Source: Mycobacterium syngnathidarum
GTDB taxonomy: Bacteria > Actinomycetota > Actinomycetes > Mycobacteriales > Mycobacteriaceae
DNA length: 64,000 nt
Direction of reading: 5' to 3'
Assembly: GCF_001942625.1 (NCBI RefSeq)
Contig: NZ_MLCL01000004.1
Span: forward strand, 62,001 to 126,000
This document shows positions 41,279 through 50,416 of this stretch, one piece after another. Position 1 is the stretch's first letter, and each line of letters begins with the position of its first letter. The notes under the pieces were generated by a model. That model was not told the DNA's origin. It saw only the letters and a list, made by a program, of their open reading frames with translations, and made no database searches. The translations under genes were made by a program, and so were the position numbers.

Positions 41279-42907
41279 ATGAACACACCTGCCCACACCG
41301 CTGACGCCCCGCGGCACCGTCTGCCGCGCCGGGGCGTGCGGGCCGCCCGCCGTGCCGCAGTCGGCCTCGTTGCGGCATCGGTGCTGGCAGGCACCGGTGC
41401 GGGATGGGTGACCTACCGCGGCGCCCTGGACGGCATCACGACGTCCAACGCACTCGACGGTGGCCCGGTCTCGTCTGGCGACACCGAGAACATCTTGATC
41501 ATGGGGCTGGACAGCCGGCTCGATCAGCATGGCAACCCGCTGCCCGAGGACGTCTACCAAGCACTGCATGCCGGTGACGAGACCGTCGGCGGCTACAACG
41601 CCAACGTGCTGATCGTGGTGCACCTGCCCGGCGACGGTAGCCCGGCCACCGCGTTCTCCATCCCTCGTGACGACTACGTGGACCTCGCCGGGTGTGACGT
41701 CTCGCCGTGCAAGGGCAAGGTGAAGCAGGCCTACGGTTGGGCCTATCAGCGCGAGATGGAATCGCTGGAAGCCGACTCCGAGGATCCATCGGCGAATGAG
41801 CAGCAGGCCCGTGAGGCGGGCCGCAAGGCACAGATCGCCACCGTCCGAAACCTGCTGGGCATCCCGATCGACCATTTCGTCGAGGTCACCCTGGGCGCAT
41901 TCTTCGAAATCGCCAAGACGGTGGCACCGATCACCGTGTGTCTGAACGCGGACACCGCAGATCCGTATTCGGGGGCCGACTTTCGCCAGGGCGTCCAAGA
42001 GATCGACGCCGCCCAAGCGATGGCCTTCGTGCGTCAGCGTCGGGACATCAACGACGAGAACTTCACCGACCTGGACCGCACCCGCCGTCAGCAGGCGTTC
42101 ATCGCCGCCCTGGTATCGGCACTGGGCCACAGCGGAAAGCTGAACAGCCCGACGGGACTGCGCAGTCTCCTGAACGTGGTCAAACAGAATGTCGCGCTGG
42201 ACGCCGGATTCGACCTGGCCAGTTTCGCCCGGCGGGCCTCCGCGCTGACGGACAAACCGCCCACGCTCTACACCCTGCCGATCAAGGAGTTCAGCCAGAA
42301 CTCCTGGGGCGAGGACATCAACATCGTGGATGTGCCGACGATCCGCAAGATCGTGAACGACCTCGTCTCTCAGGACGACACCACCTCCTCGTCGAGTCCG
42401 ACCAGCAAGGCCCGCAGACTCAACGGTCACGGTGCCGTGCTCGACGTGGTCAACGCCTCCACGTACAGCGGTCTGGCCGCGCAGCTCGAAATCACCTTCG
42501 GCGCACACGGATTCACCGAGGGGCAGATCGGCGACGGCGAATCGCTGGCGGCCACCACCACGATCGACTACGGGACCGGCGCCGAGGCCGCTGCGCAATC
42601 ACTGGCCGACGAACTCGGCGTGATCGCGAATGCGTCGTCCGAGGTGGTGGAGGGCACGGTGCAGCTGACCGTGGGAACCGATTTCCCCGGCGACGAGTAC
42701 CTGTCCAGCGATGCGACGTCGTCGGAGTCCGGGGCCGAGTCTGCGTCCGGGTCGGACTCCACATGGGATTCCAGCAGCGAGACGACCGAACAGACCACAC
42801 CCAGCACCCCGGTGACCACGGTGGCCGCCACCGCGACCGGAACCTACACCCCGGCGCCCACCGATCTCAGCCAGATGAAGGTCTCCGGCATCCCCTGTGT
42901 GAAATAG
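41279..42907 (+). CDS. LytR-CpsA-Psr (LCP) family protein with LytR_C domain
   Basis: About 542 aa from ATG 41279 (MNTPAHTADAPRHRL); in-frame ATG 41267 is an alternative. One transmembrane helix (AAVGLVAASVLAGTGAGWVT) anchors an extracytoplasmic LCP domain: NILIMGLDSRLD, GYNANVLIVVHLPGDG, AFSIPRDDYVDLAGC, KVKQAYGWAY and the Arg-rich FVRQRRD and DLDRTRRQQAF that bind the pyrophosphate lipid. A LytR_C domain (about 380-470, LDVVNASTYSGLAAQLEITF) and a Ser/Thr-rich tail follow. LCP proteins attach arabinogalactan to peptidoglycan in mycobacteria. It converges on the two-component system. Confidence 0.9.
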   Translation: MNTPAHTADAPRHRLPRRGVRAARRAAVGLVAASVLAGTGAGWVTYRGALDGITTSNALDGGPVSSGDTENILIMGLDSRLDQHGNPLPEDVYQALHAGDETVGGYNANVLIVVHLPGDGSPATAFSIPRDDYVDLAGCDVSPCKGKVKQAYGWAYQREMESLEADSEDPSANEQQAREAGRKAQIATVRNLLGIPIDHFVEVTLGAFFEIAKTVAPITVCLNADTADPYSGADFRQGVQEIDAAQAMAFVRQRRDINDENFTDLDRTRRQQAFIAALVSALGHSGKLNSPTGLRSLLNVVKQNVALDAGFDLASFARRASALTDKPPTLYTLPIKEFSQNSWGEDINIVDVPTIRKIVNDLVSQDDTTSSSSPTSKARRLNGHGAVLDVVNASTYSGLAAQLEITFGAHGFTEGQIGDGESLAATTTIDYGTGAEAAAQSLADELGVIANASSEVVEGTVQLTVGTDFPGDEYLSSDATSSESGAESASGSDSTWDSSSETTEQTTPSTPVTTVAATATGTYTPAPTDLSQMKVSGIPCVK

Positions 42908-42913
42908 CCGCGG

Positions 42914-44080
42914 CTACAACGTGACCAGGACCTGGGTGCCGAACCCGGGCTCCGATGAAATCGCCATCGAGCCGCCCATCGCGTCGACGCGGACCTGCAG
43001 GGAGGCCAGCCCGATGTGTCCCGCGGCCACCGATCGGGCCACCGTCGACGGGTCGAATCCCCTGCCGTCGTCGGCAACGGTCAGCACGACACGGTCACCC
43101 GACCGGTGGAGGCCGACCGAAATCGTGCTCGCGCCGGCATGCTTGTTGATGTTGGCCAGCAGCTCACGGGCCGCGCGGTACAGCAGAGCCTGACCGTCGG
43201 GATGCCCGACATCGGCCAGATCCGCGCGCACCGTCATATCGGGACGGGTTTCGTACTGGCGCAACAGTTCCCGCACCGCCGGGGTCAGCCCCAGCTGGGA
43301 CAGCACCTGTGGATGCAGGGCGGTCACCGTGGAGCGCAACCCGGCCGCGGTCTCCTGAAGGGCGGCACGCACCCGGTCGAGTGCCGGATCCGGGAGGCGT
43401 TCGCGGAGCTCGTCGAGCTCCAGGCGTGCGGCCAGCAAGGTTTGCAGCGGGCCGTCGTGGAGGTGTTCGGCCAGTTCGGCATTACGCAGATCGTCGGCCC
43501 GGGTGGACTCTGACACCAGCTGGCGCCGGACCTCCATCAGCATCCGCACCCGAGCCGAACGCCGCGCCAGCACGAACGACAACGCGGCCGATGCGACGGC
43601 CAGCCAGGCCAGGAACCCCACGTGCATGTAGACGAGGTCGGGGAGGCCGACGTTGTCATCACGCTTGGAGTACAGGATCCACACCGCCAGGTAGCCGACC
43701 GTGAGGCTGGCGCCCAGCAGTGCCGTCAGCCACGGACGATCCTGGAACGCAACGGATATGGGCAGCAGGAAGAACACCGGAAGCAACGCTGCGGTGGCCC
43801 CGCCGGACACGGCGCACAAGGCGACCAGGACCAGCACGTCGACCGCGGTGGAAGCCCATTCGGCCCACGGCGGCATGGGTCCGCGAAACACCACCACGAG
43901 CCATAGCACCGCCACCGCGGCGTAGCCGCTCAGGATCACTGCGTACAGGGCGGGCAGCCAGTGGTCGACATCCCACACCGAGACCAGCACCACGATCAGT
44001 CCGATCAGCGGTAGCCGCAACAGCGCCGAGACCCGCACGGGCTGGGTGGTGAAGAATTCGACGATGCGCCCGCCGGCCAT
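42914..44080 (-). CDS. Sensor histidine kinase, NarL/DesK type
   Basis: A 388-aa membrane kinase with five to six hydrophobic segments in residues 20-175 and no large extracytoplasmic domain, so it probably senses a membrane or intramembrane signal. The HisKA_3 dimerisation motif is AELAEHLHDGPLQTLLAARL with the phosphorylated His at about residue 208. The ATPase domain has LLANINKHAGAS (N box) and TVADDGRGFDPSTV (G1). The ATG lies one base after the stop of its cognate response regulator gene, giving a regulator-kinase operon. Confidence 0.92.
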   Translation of the reverse strand: MAGGRIVEFFTTQPVRVSALLRLPLIGLIVVLVSVWDVDHWLPALYAVILSGYAAVAVLWLVVVFRGPMPPWAEWASTAVDVLVLVALCAVSGGATAALLPVFFLLPISVAFQDRPWLTALLGASLTVGYLAVWILYSKRDDNVGLPDLVYMHVGFLAWLAVASAALSFVLARRSARVRMLMEVRRQLVSESTRADDLRNAELAEHLHDGPLQTLLAARLELDELRERLPDPALDRVRAALQETAAGLRSTVTALHPQVLSQLGLTPAVRELLRQYETRPDMTVRADLADVGHPDGQALLYRAARELLANINKHAGASTISVGLHRSGDRVVLTVADDGRGFDPSTVARSVAAGHIGLASLQVRVDAMGGSMAISSEPGFGTQVLVTL

Positions 44081-44081
44081 G

Positions 44082-44720
44082 TCAGTCCAGCAGCCGACGG
44101 CGCATCGCCTCGGCGACGGCCGCGCCCCGATCGCTCACACCCAACTTCTCGTAGAGACGCTGCACGTGGGTCTTCACCGTGGACGGGGCCAGGAACAGCT
44201 CCTTGGCCATCGCCGGAATGGAACGGCCTTTGGCGATCAGATCGAGCACTTCGCGTTCGCGTGGGCTGAGCAACGGGACGTCGGGCTCGTTGCGACGACG
44301 GATCTCACCGGCCAGCCCGGCGGCCAGGTTCGGGTCGAGCACGTCGCGGCCCTTGGCGCACGACAGCACGGCGTTCACCAGCTCACTGCGGGTGGACTCC
44401 TTCGACAGGAACCCGGCCGCTCCCTGCTGCAGAGCGGTGTAGACGATCGCCGACTCGTCGTGCGCGGAGACCAGCAGCACCCGGGTGGGTAGGTCATCGC
44501 GACTCACCGCGGCGGCCACCTGAGCCCCGTCCAACCGAGGCATCCGGTAGTCCAACAGTGCGACCTGCGGCTGGTGGGTCCGGATCAATTCCAGTGCATC
44601 GGCGCCGTTGTCGGCCTCGGCCACGACGTCGATCTCGCCGCTGGAGGTCAAGGCGCGCACCACGCCTTCGCGGAACATCGGGTGGTCATCGCCCACCACG
44701 ACCCGAACCTTGCCGGCCAT
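44082..44720 (-). CDS. NarL/LuxR-type response regulator
   Basis: A 212-aa regulator from ATG 44720 (MAGKVRVVVGDDHPMF); the open frame continues far upstream but this is the natural start of a receiver domain. Asp-Asp at residues 11-12, phosphoacceptor Asp57 in ALLDYRMPRLDG and Lys in GFLSKESTRSEL define the receiver. The C-terminal LuxR helix-turn-helix has LSPREREVLDLIAKGRSI and APSTVKTHVQRLYEKLG. It partners with the kinase directly downstream. Targets are unknown. The convergent LCP cell-wall gene and the divergent LysR gene are neighbours, not proven targets. Confidence 0.92.
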   Translation of the reverse strand: MAGKVRVVVGDDHPMFREGVVRALTSSGEIDVVAEADNGADALELIRTHQPQVALLDYRMPRLDGAQVAAAVSRDDLPTRVLLVSAHDESAIVYTALQQGAAGFLSKESTRSELVNAVLSCAKGRDVLDPNLAAGLAGEIRRRNEPDVPLLSPREREVLDLIAKGRSIPAMAKELFLAPSTVKTHVQRLYEKLGVSDRGAAVAEAMRRRLLD

Positions 44721-44761
44721 GCGACACAGCATGGCACAGCCCGGCCGGTGATCAGCGCGTT

Positions 44762-44767
44762 TAGAGT
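44762..44767 (+). promoter_or_regulatory. -10 box TAGAGT, leaderless start of the LysR gene
   Basis: TANNNT motif with seven bases to the ATG at 44775. Confidence 0.45.
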
Positions 44768-44774
44768 CGGCGGT

Positions 44775-45656
44775 ATGCATCTGGACGAGCTGCAGTGGTT
44801 CGTGGTGCTTGCCGAAACCGAGCATGTCACCGACGCCGCAGCCGAACTCGGCATCAGCCAGCCCACCCTGTCGCGTGCGCTGGCCCGGTTGGAGGAGCAG
44901 GTGGGGGTACCGCTGTTCGATCGGGTGCACCGACGTCTGCGTCTGAACACCTACGGCCACATCCTGCTGGAGCACGCCCGTCGCGGCATCGCCGAAATTC
45001 GTTCGGCCACTGAGCGAATAGCCGAGATGCGTGACCCCGATACCGGGATGGTGCGGTTGGCGTTCCTGCATTCGCAAGCCGGCTGGTTCGTGCCGGATCT
45101 GTTGCGGCGGTTCCGTGCCGAAGCGCCGTTGGTGCGCTTCGAGCTGTTCCAGGGCGCTGCCCATCAGATCGTGGAGCGCCTTGCGAACGGTGAGGCCGAC
45201 CTCGCGATCACCTCACCACGCCCGGAGGGTTTTCGCTGGCGCGGCCTGTACGTGGAGCGATTGTGTCTGGCGGTGCCGCGCGAGCATCGATTCGCCCGGC
45301 GGTCCCGGATCCGGCTGGCCGACGCCGGTGCCGAGCCCTTCGTCGCCCTGGCGCCGGATTTCGGATTGCGTCAACTCACCGACGAGCTGTGGAGCGAGGC
45401 CGGGATCGCACCGCCGGTGGTCTTCGAGGCCATGGAGATCCCGACGATGGAAGGGCTGGTGGCAGCGGGCTTCGGGGTTGCCGTCGTGCCGGTGCCACGG
45501 CCCGAGCGAGCCGAGTCAGGTGCCGCGTACATCCCGCTGTCGGAGAGTTCGGCCAAACGTCAGATCGGCCTGACCTGGAGCGTGGACCGCCAGTTGCCAC
45601 CGGCAGCGGCGCGGCTGACCGAATTCACCATGCACAAAGCGCATGACATTGACTAA
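44775..45656 (+). CDS. LysR-family transcriptional regulator
   Basis: A 293-aa regulator from ATG 44775 (MHLDELQWFVVLAETEHVTD). The winged helix is within residues 1-60 (AAAELGISQPTLSRALARLE) and the effector domain has two lobes (VRLAFLHSQAGWFVPDLLRR; LANGEADLAITSPRPEGFRW; MEGLVAAGFGVAVVPVP). It precedes a codirectional MFS gene by 46 bases, a pairing like the E. coli YnfL/YnfM arrangement, so it probably controls that exporter. The longer upstream frame is shadow of the response regulator gene. Confidence 0.9.
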   Translation: MHLDELQWFVVLAETEHVTDAAAELGISQPTLSRALARLEEQVGVPLFDRVHRRLRLNTYGHILLEHARRGIAEIRSATERIAEMRDPDTGMVRLAFLHSQAGWFVPDLLRRFRAEAPLVRFELFQGAAHQIVERLANGEADLAITSPRPEGFRWRGLYVERLCLAVPREHRFARRSRIRLADAGAEPFVALAPDFGLRQLTDELWSEAGIAPPVVFEAMEIPTMEGLVAAGFGVAVVPVPRPERAESGAAYIPLSESSAKRQIGLTWSVDRQLPPAAARLTEFTMHKAHDID

Positions 45657-45689
45657 ACCGATGCATTGGACACATCTTTGCTGACGTCC

Positions 45690-45695
45690 TAGCGT
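45690..45695 (+). promoter_or_regulatory. -10 box TAGCGT, leaderless start of the MFS gene
   Basis: TANNNT motif with seven bases to the GTG at 45703, so the MFS gene can be transcribed separately from lysR. Confidence 0.45.
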
Positions 45696-45702
45696 CGTCT
45701 GC

Positions 45703-46950
45703 GTGTCCGCCTCCCTGACCTCTGTTGACTGGCCGGGGCATTCACGTGGTTCGAGCGAGTACCGGCGCCTGCTGGCCGCGTTGTTCTGCGCCGGGGTCGC
45801 CACCTTCGCGCAGCTGTACTCGCCCCAGGCCGTACTCCCGCTGATCGCCCGCGGCATGGGCACCGGCGCCGCCCATGCGGCACTGACGATTTCGGCGGCC
45901 ACGGTGGGTCTGGCATTGGGCGTCATCCCGTGGTCGGCCTTGGCCGACCGGATCGGCCGGGTCCAGGCGATGACGATATCGATCACCGCGGCAACGGTTC
46001 TCGGGCTTGTCGTACCGATGGCCCCGACCGCCCCGCTGCTGCTGTCGGGGCGGTTTCTCGAAGGGCTGATGCTGGGCGGAGTGCCCGCCGTGGCCATCGC
46101 CTACCTCACCGAGGAGATCGAGGCCGGACATGCCGCCCGCGCGGCAGGCACCTACGTCGCGGGCACCACGATCGGTGGGCTGGCCGGCCGTCTGGTCACC
46201 GGTCCGATCGCTGAATTCGCCGGATGGCGCGTCGGCGTGCTGGTGGTCGCGGTGCTGTGCGGTCTGTCGGCGTTCGCATTCGTCAAGCTCGTCCCGCCCG
46301 CGCGCGGCTTCACCCCGGCCCGGACCCATGACCTGGCCCGGCGCCTGGCCGAAAATCTGCGGTCACCCCGCCAACTGGTGCTCTACAGCCAGGGCTTCCT
46401 GCTGATGGGCGGGTTCGTGGCGATGTACAACTTCCTGGGCTTCCGGCTGATGGCCGCACCGTTTCAGCTGCCGCAGACAGTGGTCAGCCTGGTGTTCCTG
46501 GCCTACCTGTCGGGCACCTGGGCCTCGGCCCGGGCCGGAGCCGAAGCCACCCGGTTCGGACGCAAGTCCGTGCTGCTTGGCTCGATCGCGACCATGATTG
46601 CCGGCGTTGCGATCACGCTGGCCGGCAACGTCATCGTGATACTCATCGGGCTGGTGATCGCCACCGCCGGGTTCTTCGGCGCGCATGCGATCGCCTCCGG
46701 GTGGGTCGGCGCCGCCTCCGGTGCAGGTAAGGCGCAGGCGTCCTCGCTCTACAACCTCTTCTACTACGCGGGTTCCAGCGTGATCGGCTGGGTCGGTGGG
46801 CTGGCATTCGACCACGCCGGATGGCCGGCGGTGGCCGGCACCGTGATGGGACTGGCGGTGCTGGCCGGGGTGCTGGCCACCACGCTCAGTCCTGCCTACC
46901 AGAGCTCGATGTCGCGGCCGTACTCCGATTCCGGGCGCGGACCGAAGTAG
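45703..46950 (+). CDS. MFS transporter (YnfM-like)
   Basis: A 415-aa protein with 12 predicted helices. N-terminal [20 protein letters not shown] is the typical entry of YnfM/AraJ-type efflux proteins; the MFS loop motif after helix 2 is [18 protein letters not shown]. The central loop is [20 protein letters not shown]. Substrate unknown; export of small metabolites or drugs is the family trend. The GTG start has no Shine-Dalgarno sequence but a TAGCGT box seven bases upstream. The end overlaps the convergent DUF1348 gene by 55 bases. Confidence 0.9.
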   Translation: MSASLTSVDWPGHSRGSSEYRRLLAALFCAGVATFAQLYSPQAVLPLIARGMGTGAAHAALTISAATVGLALGVIPWSALADRIGRVQAMTISITAATVLGLVVPMAPTAPLLLSGRFLEGLMLGGVPAVAIAYLTEEIEAGHAARAAGTYVAGTTIGGLAGRLVTGPIAEFAGWRVGVLVVAVLCGLSAFAFVKLVPPARGFTPARTHDLARRLAENLRSPRQLVLYSQGFLLMGGFVAMYNFLGFRLMAAPFQLPQTVVSLVFLAYLSGTWASARAGAEATRFGRKSVLLGSIATMIAGVAITLAGNVIVILIGLVIATAGFFGAHAIASGWVGAASGAGKAQASSLYNLFYYAGSSVIGWVGGLAFDHAGWPAVAGTVMGLAVLAGVLATTLSPAYQSSMSRPYSDSGRGPK

Positions 46951-47381
46951 CGCCGCTGCGATTCCTCGATGGTGACGTCGTTGATGCTGGCCTCGCGCCG
47001 GGCCATCAGTCCCTCGGGCGTGAATTGCCACAACTCGTTGCCGTAGCTTCGGTACCACTGGCCCTGCGCGTCGTGCCATTCGTACTGGAATCGCACAGCT
47101 ATCCGGTCCTCGCTGAAAGACCAGAGCCCCTTCCGTAATGCGTAATCCAGCTCGCGTTCCCATTTCGCGGTCAGAAACTCCACGATCTGTTCGCGCCCGA
47201 CGATGTGCAGATCGCGGTTACGCCACTGCGAGTCCGGCGTGTACGCCAGGCTGACCCGCTGCGGGTCGCGGGTGTTCCAGGCGTCCTCGGCGGCCTGAAC
47301 CTTCTGGAGAGCTGTTTCCAGAGTGAAGGGCGGGAACGGCGGGCGACTTTCGGGCGGGATGGCGGGTGACGTTCCAGACAT
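46896..47381 (-). CDS. DUF1348 / NTF2-like protein
   Basis: A 161-aa protein with the DUF1348 pattern: [76 protein letters not shown] and the closing [19 protein letters not shown]. The fold is a cone-shaped NTF2-like barrel (SnoaL type) but the function of the family is unknown. ATG 47381 has an AAAGGTGG site. It is divergent from fadE2 over 43 bases, and its 3' end lies antisense to the end of the MFS gene. Confidence 0.87.
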   Translation of the reverse strand: MSGTSPAIPPESRPPFPPFTLETALQKVQAAEDAWNTRDPQRVSLAYTPDSQWRNRDLHIVGREQIVEFLTAKWERELDYALRKGLWSFSEDRIAVRFQYEWHDAQGQWYRSYGNELWQFTPEGLMARREASINDVTIEESQRRYFGPRPESEYGRDIELW

Positions 47382-47411
47382 GCCACCTTTCTACCTGTCT
47401 AACCATGTGGC

Positions 47412-47417
47412 TATCGT
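47412..47417 (+). promoter_or_regulatory. -10 box TATCGT, leaderless start of fadE2
   Basis: TANNNT motif with seven bases to the ATG at 47425. Confidence 0.5.
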
Positions 47418-47424
47418 GGCTGGC

Positions 47425-48675
47425 ATGGACTTCGCGCTGTCGGCCAAAGCGGCTGATTACCACTCCCGGTTGACCGACTTCATGGTGGAGCATGTTCTCC
47501 CCGCAGAGGCCTCGTACCACGCCTATCGCGAGGAGAAGGGTCCCAAGGACCACACCGTGCCGCCGGTGGTCGAGGAACTCAAGGTCAAGGCGCGTGAGCT
47601 GGGCCTGTGGAACCTGTTTCTGCCCTCGGAGTCCGGCCTGACCAACCTGGAATACGCGCCATTGGCCGAACTGTCGGGCTGGAGCATGGAGATCGCCCCG
47701 GAGGTGCTCAACTGTGCGGCGCCGGACACCGGGAACATGGAGACCCTGCACCTGTTCGCCAACGAGATCCAGCGCAAGCAGTGGCTCGAACCGCTGCTGG
47801 CCGGCGAGATCCGCAGCGCGTTCGCGATGACCGAGCCCGCCGTGGCGTCCTCGGATGCCCGCAACATCGAGACCACGATGCTGCGCGACGGGGCCGACTA
47901 CGTGATCAACGGCCGCAAGTGGTGGATCACCGGGGCGGCCGATCCGCGCTGCAAGATCCTGATCGTGATGGGCCGCACCAACCCCGACGCGGCCAGCCAC
48001 GCCCAGCAGTCGATGATCCTGGTGCCCATTGATACGGCTGGGGTCACCGTCCGCCGTTCTTTGCCGGTGTTCGGCTGGCAGGACCAGCACGGGCACTGCG
48101 AGATCGTGTTCGACAACGTACGGGTGCCGGCCGAGAACCTGCTGCACGAAGAGGGCAGCGGTTTCGCGATCGCCCAGGCTCGGCTCGGCCCGGGCCGCAT
48201 CCACCACTGCATGCGCGCCCTCGGCGCGGCCGAGCGGGCCCTGACGCTGATGGTCGACCGGGTGCAGAAGCGCGTCGCGTTCGGCAAGCCGTTGGCCGAG
48301 CAGGGCGTGGTGCGCGAGTCGATCGCCAAGTCCCGCAACGAAATCGACCAGGCCCGGCTGTTGTGCGAGAAGGCAGCCTGGACCATCGACCAGGAAGGCA
48401 ACAAGGCCGCCCACGTGCTGGTCTCCCAGATCAAGTCGGTGGCCCCGCAGATCGCCTGCGACGTCATCGACCGCGCCATCCAGGTGCACGGCGCGGCCGG
48501 GGTCAGCGACGACTTCCCGCTGGCCCGGCTCTACAGCTGGCACCGCGCCATGCGGCTGTTCGACGGGCCCGACGAGGTCCACATGCGCACCATCGCCCGT
48601 GCCGAACTCGGCCGGGAGAAATCCCCACTCGCTTCGGCGGCGTGCCGCCAATCGAATACGGCGGTGACGGCGTAG
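47425..48675 (+). CDS. fadE2: Acyl-CoA dehydrogenase (FadE2-like)
   Basis: A 416-aa enzyme from ATG 47425 (MDFALSAKAADYHSRL). The substrate/FAD motif is AFAMTEPAVASSDARNIETT, followed by INGRKWWITGAADPRCKILI; near the end QVHGAAGVSDDFPLARLYSW and DGPDEVHMRTIARAEL. The GxxGVSDD/DGPDEVH form marks the ACAD10/11-like branch, which acts on hydroxy- or short branched acyl-CoA in eukaryotes. Adjacent ptpB overlaps the stop, as in M. tuberculosis (Rv0154c/Rv0153c from memory), which is why I use the symbol. TATCGT upstream suggests a leaderless mRNA. Confidence 0.87.
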   Translation: MDFALSAKAADYHSRLTDFMVEHVLPAEASYHAYREEKGPKDHTVPPVVEELKVKARELGLWNLFLPSESGLTNLEYAPLAELSGWSMEIAPEVLNCAAPDTGNMETLHLFANEIQRKQWLEPLLAGEIRSAFAMTEPAVASSDARNIETTMLRDGADYVINGRKWWITGAADPRCKILIVMGRTNPDAASHAQQSMILVPIDTAGVTVRRSLPVFGWQDQHGHCEIVFDNVRVPAENLLHEEGSGFAIAQARLGPGRIHHCMRALGAAERALTLMVDRVQKRVAFGKPLAEQGVVRESIAKSRNEIDQARLLCEKAAWTIDQEGNKAAHVLVSQIKSVAPQIACDVIDRAIQVHGAAGVSDDFPLARLYSWHRAMRLFDGPDEVHMRTIARAELGREKSPLASAACRQSNTAVTA

Positions 48676-49472
48676 TGACCACCGAGCTGGGGGAACTGTC
48701 GGGGGCGTGGAACTTTCGCGACGTCGCCGAGATCACCGCGATCCGGCCGGGGCTGCTATACCGCTCCAGTCAGCTCAGCCAGCTCTCGGATGCCGGGCGG
48801 GCTGTGTTCCGTCGGCTCGGCATCACCGACGTCGCCGATCTGAGATCCCACCAGGAGGTGCAACGCCAAGGCACCGGGCAGGTGCCCGACGGAGTGGCAG
48901 TGCATCTGCTGCCGTTCCATCCCGACGACCCGTCGAACGACGCACCGCACGAGAGCACCTTCCAGCGGGTGATGTCCGAATCCGGCGAGGGTGGGGACGT
49001 CGCCGCTGCGGCCCGCCGGTACATGACCGAGGTGTACGAGGAGTTCCCGACGCTGCCGGGCGCGCACAGCGCGGTCCGTGAGGTCATTTCCCTTCTCCGG
49101 CAGGATCGTCCGGTGATCGCGCACTGCTTCGCCGGAAAGGACCGCACCGGTTTCACCGTTGCCACCGTGTTGGAGGCAGTGGGTGTCGATCGGGACCGCA
49201 TCATCGCCGACTTCCTGGCCAGCAACGGTGCCATCCCCGCGCTGCGGAATCGGATCATGGAATCGGTGCGGGCACGGTCGCAGGAAGCCCCCGAGATGAT
49301 CACCTACGCCGAGGCGCGGTTGACCGACGAGGTTCTCGGTGTGCGTGAGGACTACTTGGCCGCCGCGTGGAAGAAACTCGACGAGGCGTACGGCTCGGTG
49401 GCCGGCTTCCTCGACGCCGCCGGGGTGTCAGCCGATGAGCTGGGCGTACTGCGGACCAACCTGGTCGGCTAG
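48675..49472 (+). CDS. ptpB: Tyrosine/lipid phosphatase PtpB-like
   Basis: A 265-aa phosphatase from GTG 48675 (VTTELGELSGAWNFRDV), overlapping the fadE2 TAG by one base. The P-loop is HCFAGKDRTGFTVATV with nucleophile Cys151, the HCxxGKDRTG form of the PtpB/LipA triple-specificity family, and GLLYRSSQLSQLSDAG near the start. M. tuberculosis PtpB is about 276 aa, is secreted into host cells without a signal peptide and dephosphorylates host phosphoinositides and tyrosines. In an environmental species the substrate must be different or endogenous. The operon link to fadE2 is conserved. Confidence 0.9.
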   Translation: MTTELGELSGAWNFRDVAEITAIRPGLLYRSSQLSQLSDAGRAVFRRLGITDVADLRSHQEVQRQGTGQVPDGVAVHLLPFHPDDPSNDAPHESTFQRVMSESGEGGDVAAAARRYMTEVYEEFPTLPGAHSAVREVISLLRQDRPVIAHCFAGKDRTGFTVATVLEAVGVDRDRIIADFLASNGAIPALRNRIMESVRARSQEAPEMITYAEARLTDEVLGVREDYLAAAWKKLDEAYGSVAGFLDAAGVSADELGVLRTNLVG

Positions 49473-49888
49473 CTGCGGGCCGGACTGGTCGGCTCGCTGG
49501 GGCGGTCAACAACAGTCACATCCGTCACGGCGCTGCGCCACGGTGTCGAGTTGCCCGGCTGCGAGCGACTTTTCAGCGACAATCGCCCCATCGGCATCGC
49601 TGACCACATCTGCCACAAGGTGGATGTATCCATGCGCCACCTGGGCCTCATCAGCCTCGTACGCAACGGATTTCGGATTGCCCACCTATCAGCGACAGAG
49701 TCGCTAGGAGGCGGGCACGGGACGCATGGGCTCTGTGCGCCCACTGGTGCAGGTGTTTCAAAGATGCGCAGCGACAAAGGGGTTGATGATCAGCGTGTGG
49801 CCGATGTGGCGATTGTCGCTGAAAGTCGCTCATAGGCGGGCACAACGCCTATCGCTTCCAAAACCGTGACAGCTGTGACTCGCCACCG
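49473..49888. other. 416-base intergenic region holding inverted-repeat element copy B
   Basis: No supported gene. Short open frames (for example 49469-49777 and 49651-49845 minus) lie within the repeat and are explained by it. Flanking bases outside 49552-49842 show nothing recognisable. Confidence 0.65.
49552..49842. repeat. Inverted-repeat element, copy B (291 bp)
   Basis: Terminal inverted repeats 49552-49587 and 49808-49842 agree except for three mismatches and one extra T. The internal hairpin pairs 49679-49696 with 49700-49717 around loop AGA. Overall order and spacing follow copy A at 18946-19238, although the outer arms differ in sequence between copies. It lies between ptpB and the YceI gene, which converge, so it could also act as a bidirectional terminator. 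Confidence 0.8.
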
Positions 49889-50416
49889 TCAGGCCGGCCG
49901 GGCCACAGCCAGACTGACCGCAACCTCGTCAGCCACCTTCATCGCACCCATCAGCATCGAGTACGGCTTGAGGCCGAAATCGCTGTGCCGCACGGAAGCC
50001 GTCCCGAGCACGGACTCGTCGGAAACCTCGACCTCGACGGTCTGCTCACCGGAGTGGCCGGCGAGTTCGAGAACGCCGAGGAGTCGCACCGCGGAACCAG
50101 AACGCTCGATCGACGTGGACCGGAACCGAGCCTGCGGAAACTTCTTCGCCCGCAACGTCTTCAACGCATTGGTCCGGATCAGCGCCTTCTCGGCGCCCGT
50201 CGACGGCGTCATACCGCCCTCGCCCCGCAGCACCTCCAGCGAATCGAGGTCGACCGTCACTTCCACCGCCGACGGCACCTCGCCGTCGGCATCCACGACC
50301 GCGTGCCACGAGCGCACTGCGATGGTGAGCCGATGCCCCATCCGCGACGCACTGCCCGTCACGCCGGTGTGCAGCACCAGCTCGCCCGAATCCGGGCCCA
50401 GGGTCCACTGCGTCAC
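49889..50416 (-). CDS. YceI-family protein
   Basis: A 175-aa lipocalin-like protein from GTG 50416 (VTQWTLGPDSGELVLHTGVT). YceI features: SRMGHRLTIAVRSWHAVVDA, a strand-rich core with VTVDLDSLEVLRGEG, KKFPQARFRSTSIERSGSAV, and the ending GLKPYSMLMGAMKVADEVAV. YceI barrels bind long isoprenoids or other lipids. No signal peptide is present, unlike E. coli YceI, so it is cytosolic or leaves by another route. It overlaps the DUF456 gene by GTGA. Confidence 0.87.
   Translation of the reverse strand: MTQWTLGPDSGELVLHTGVTGSASRMGHRLTIAVRSWHAVVDADGEVPSAVEVTVDLDSLEVLRGEGGMTPSTGAEKALIRTNALKTLRAKKFPQARFRSTSIERSGSAVRLLGVLELAGHSGEQTVEVEVSDESVLGTASVRHSDFGLKPYSMLMGAMKVADEVAVSLAVARPA

Noticed and set aside
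49552..49842. Insertion sequence with transposase
   Set aside because: The element is under 300 bases and encodes no transposase; target duplications were not found at either copy.
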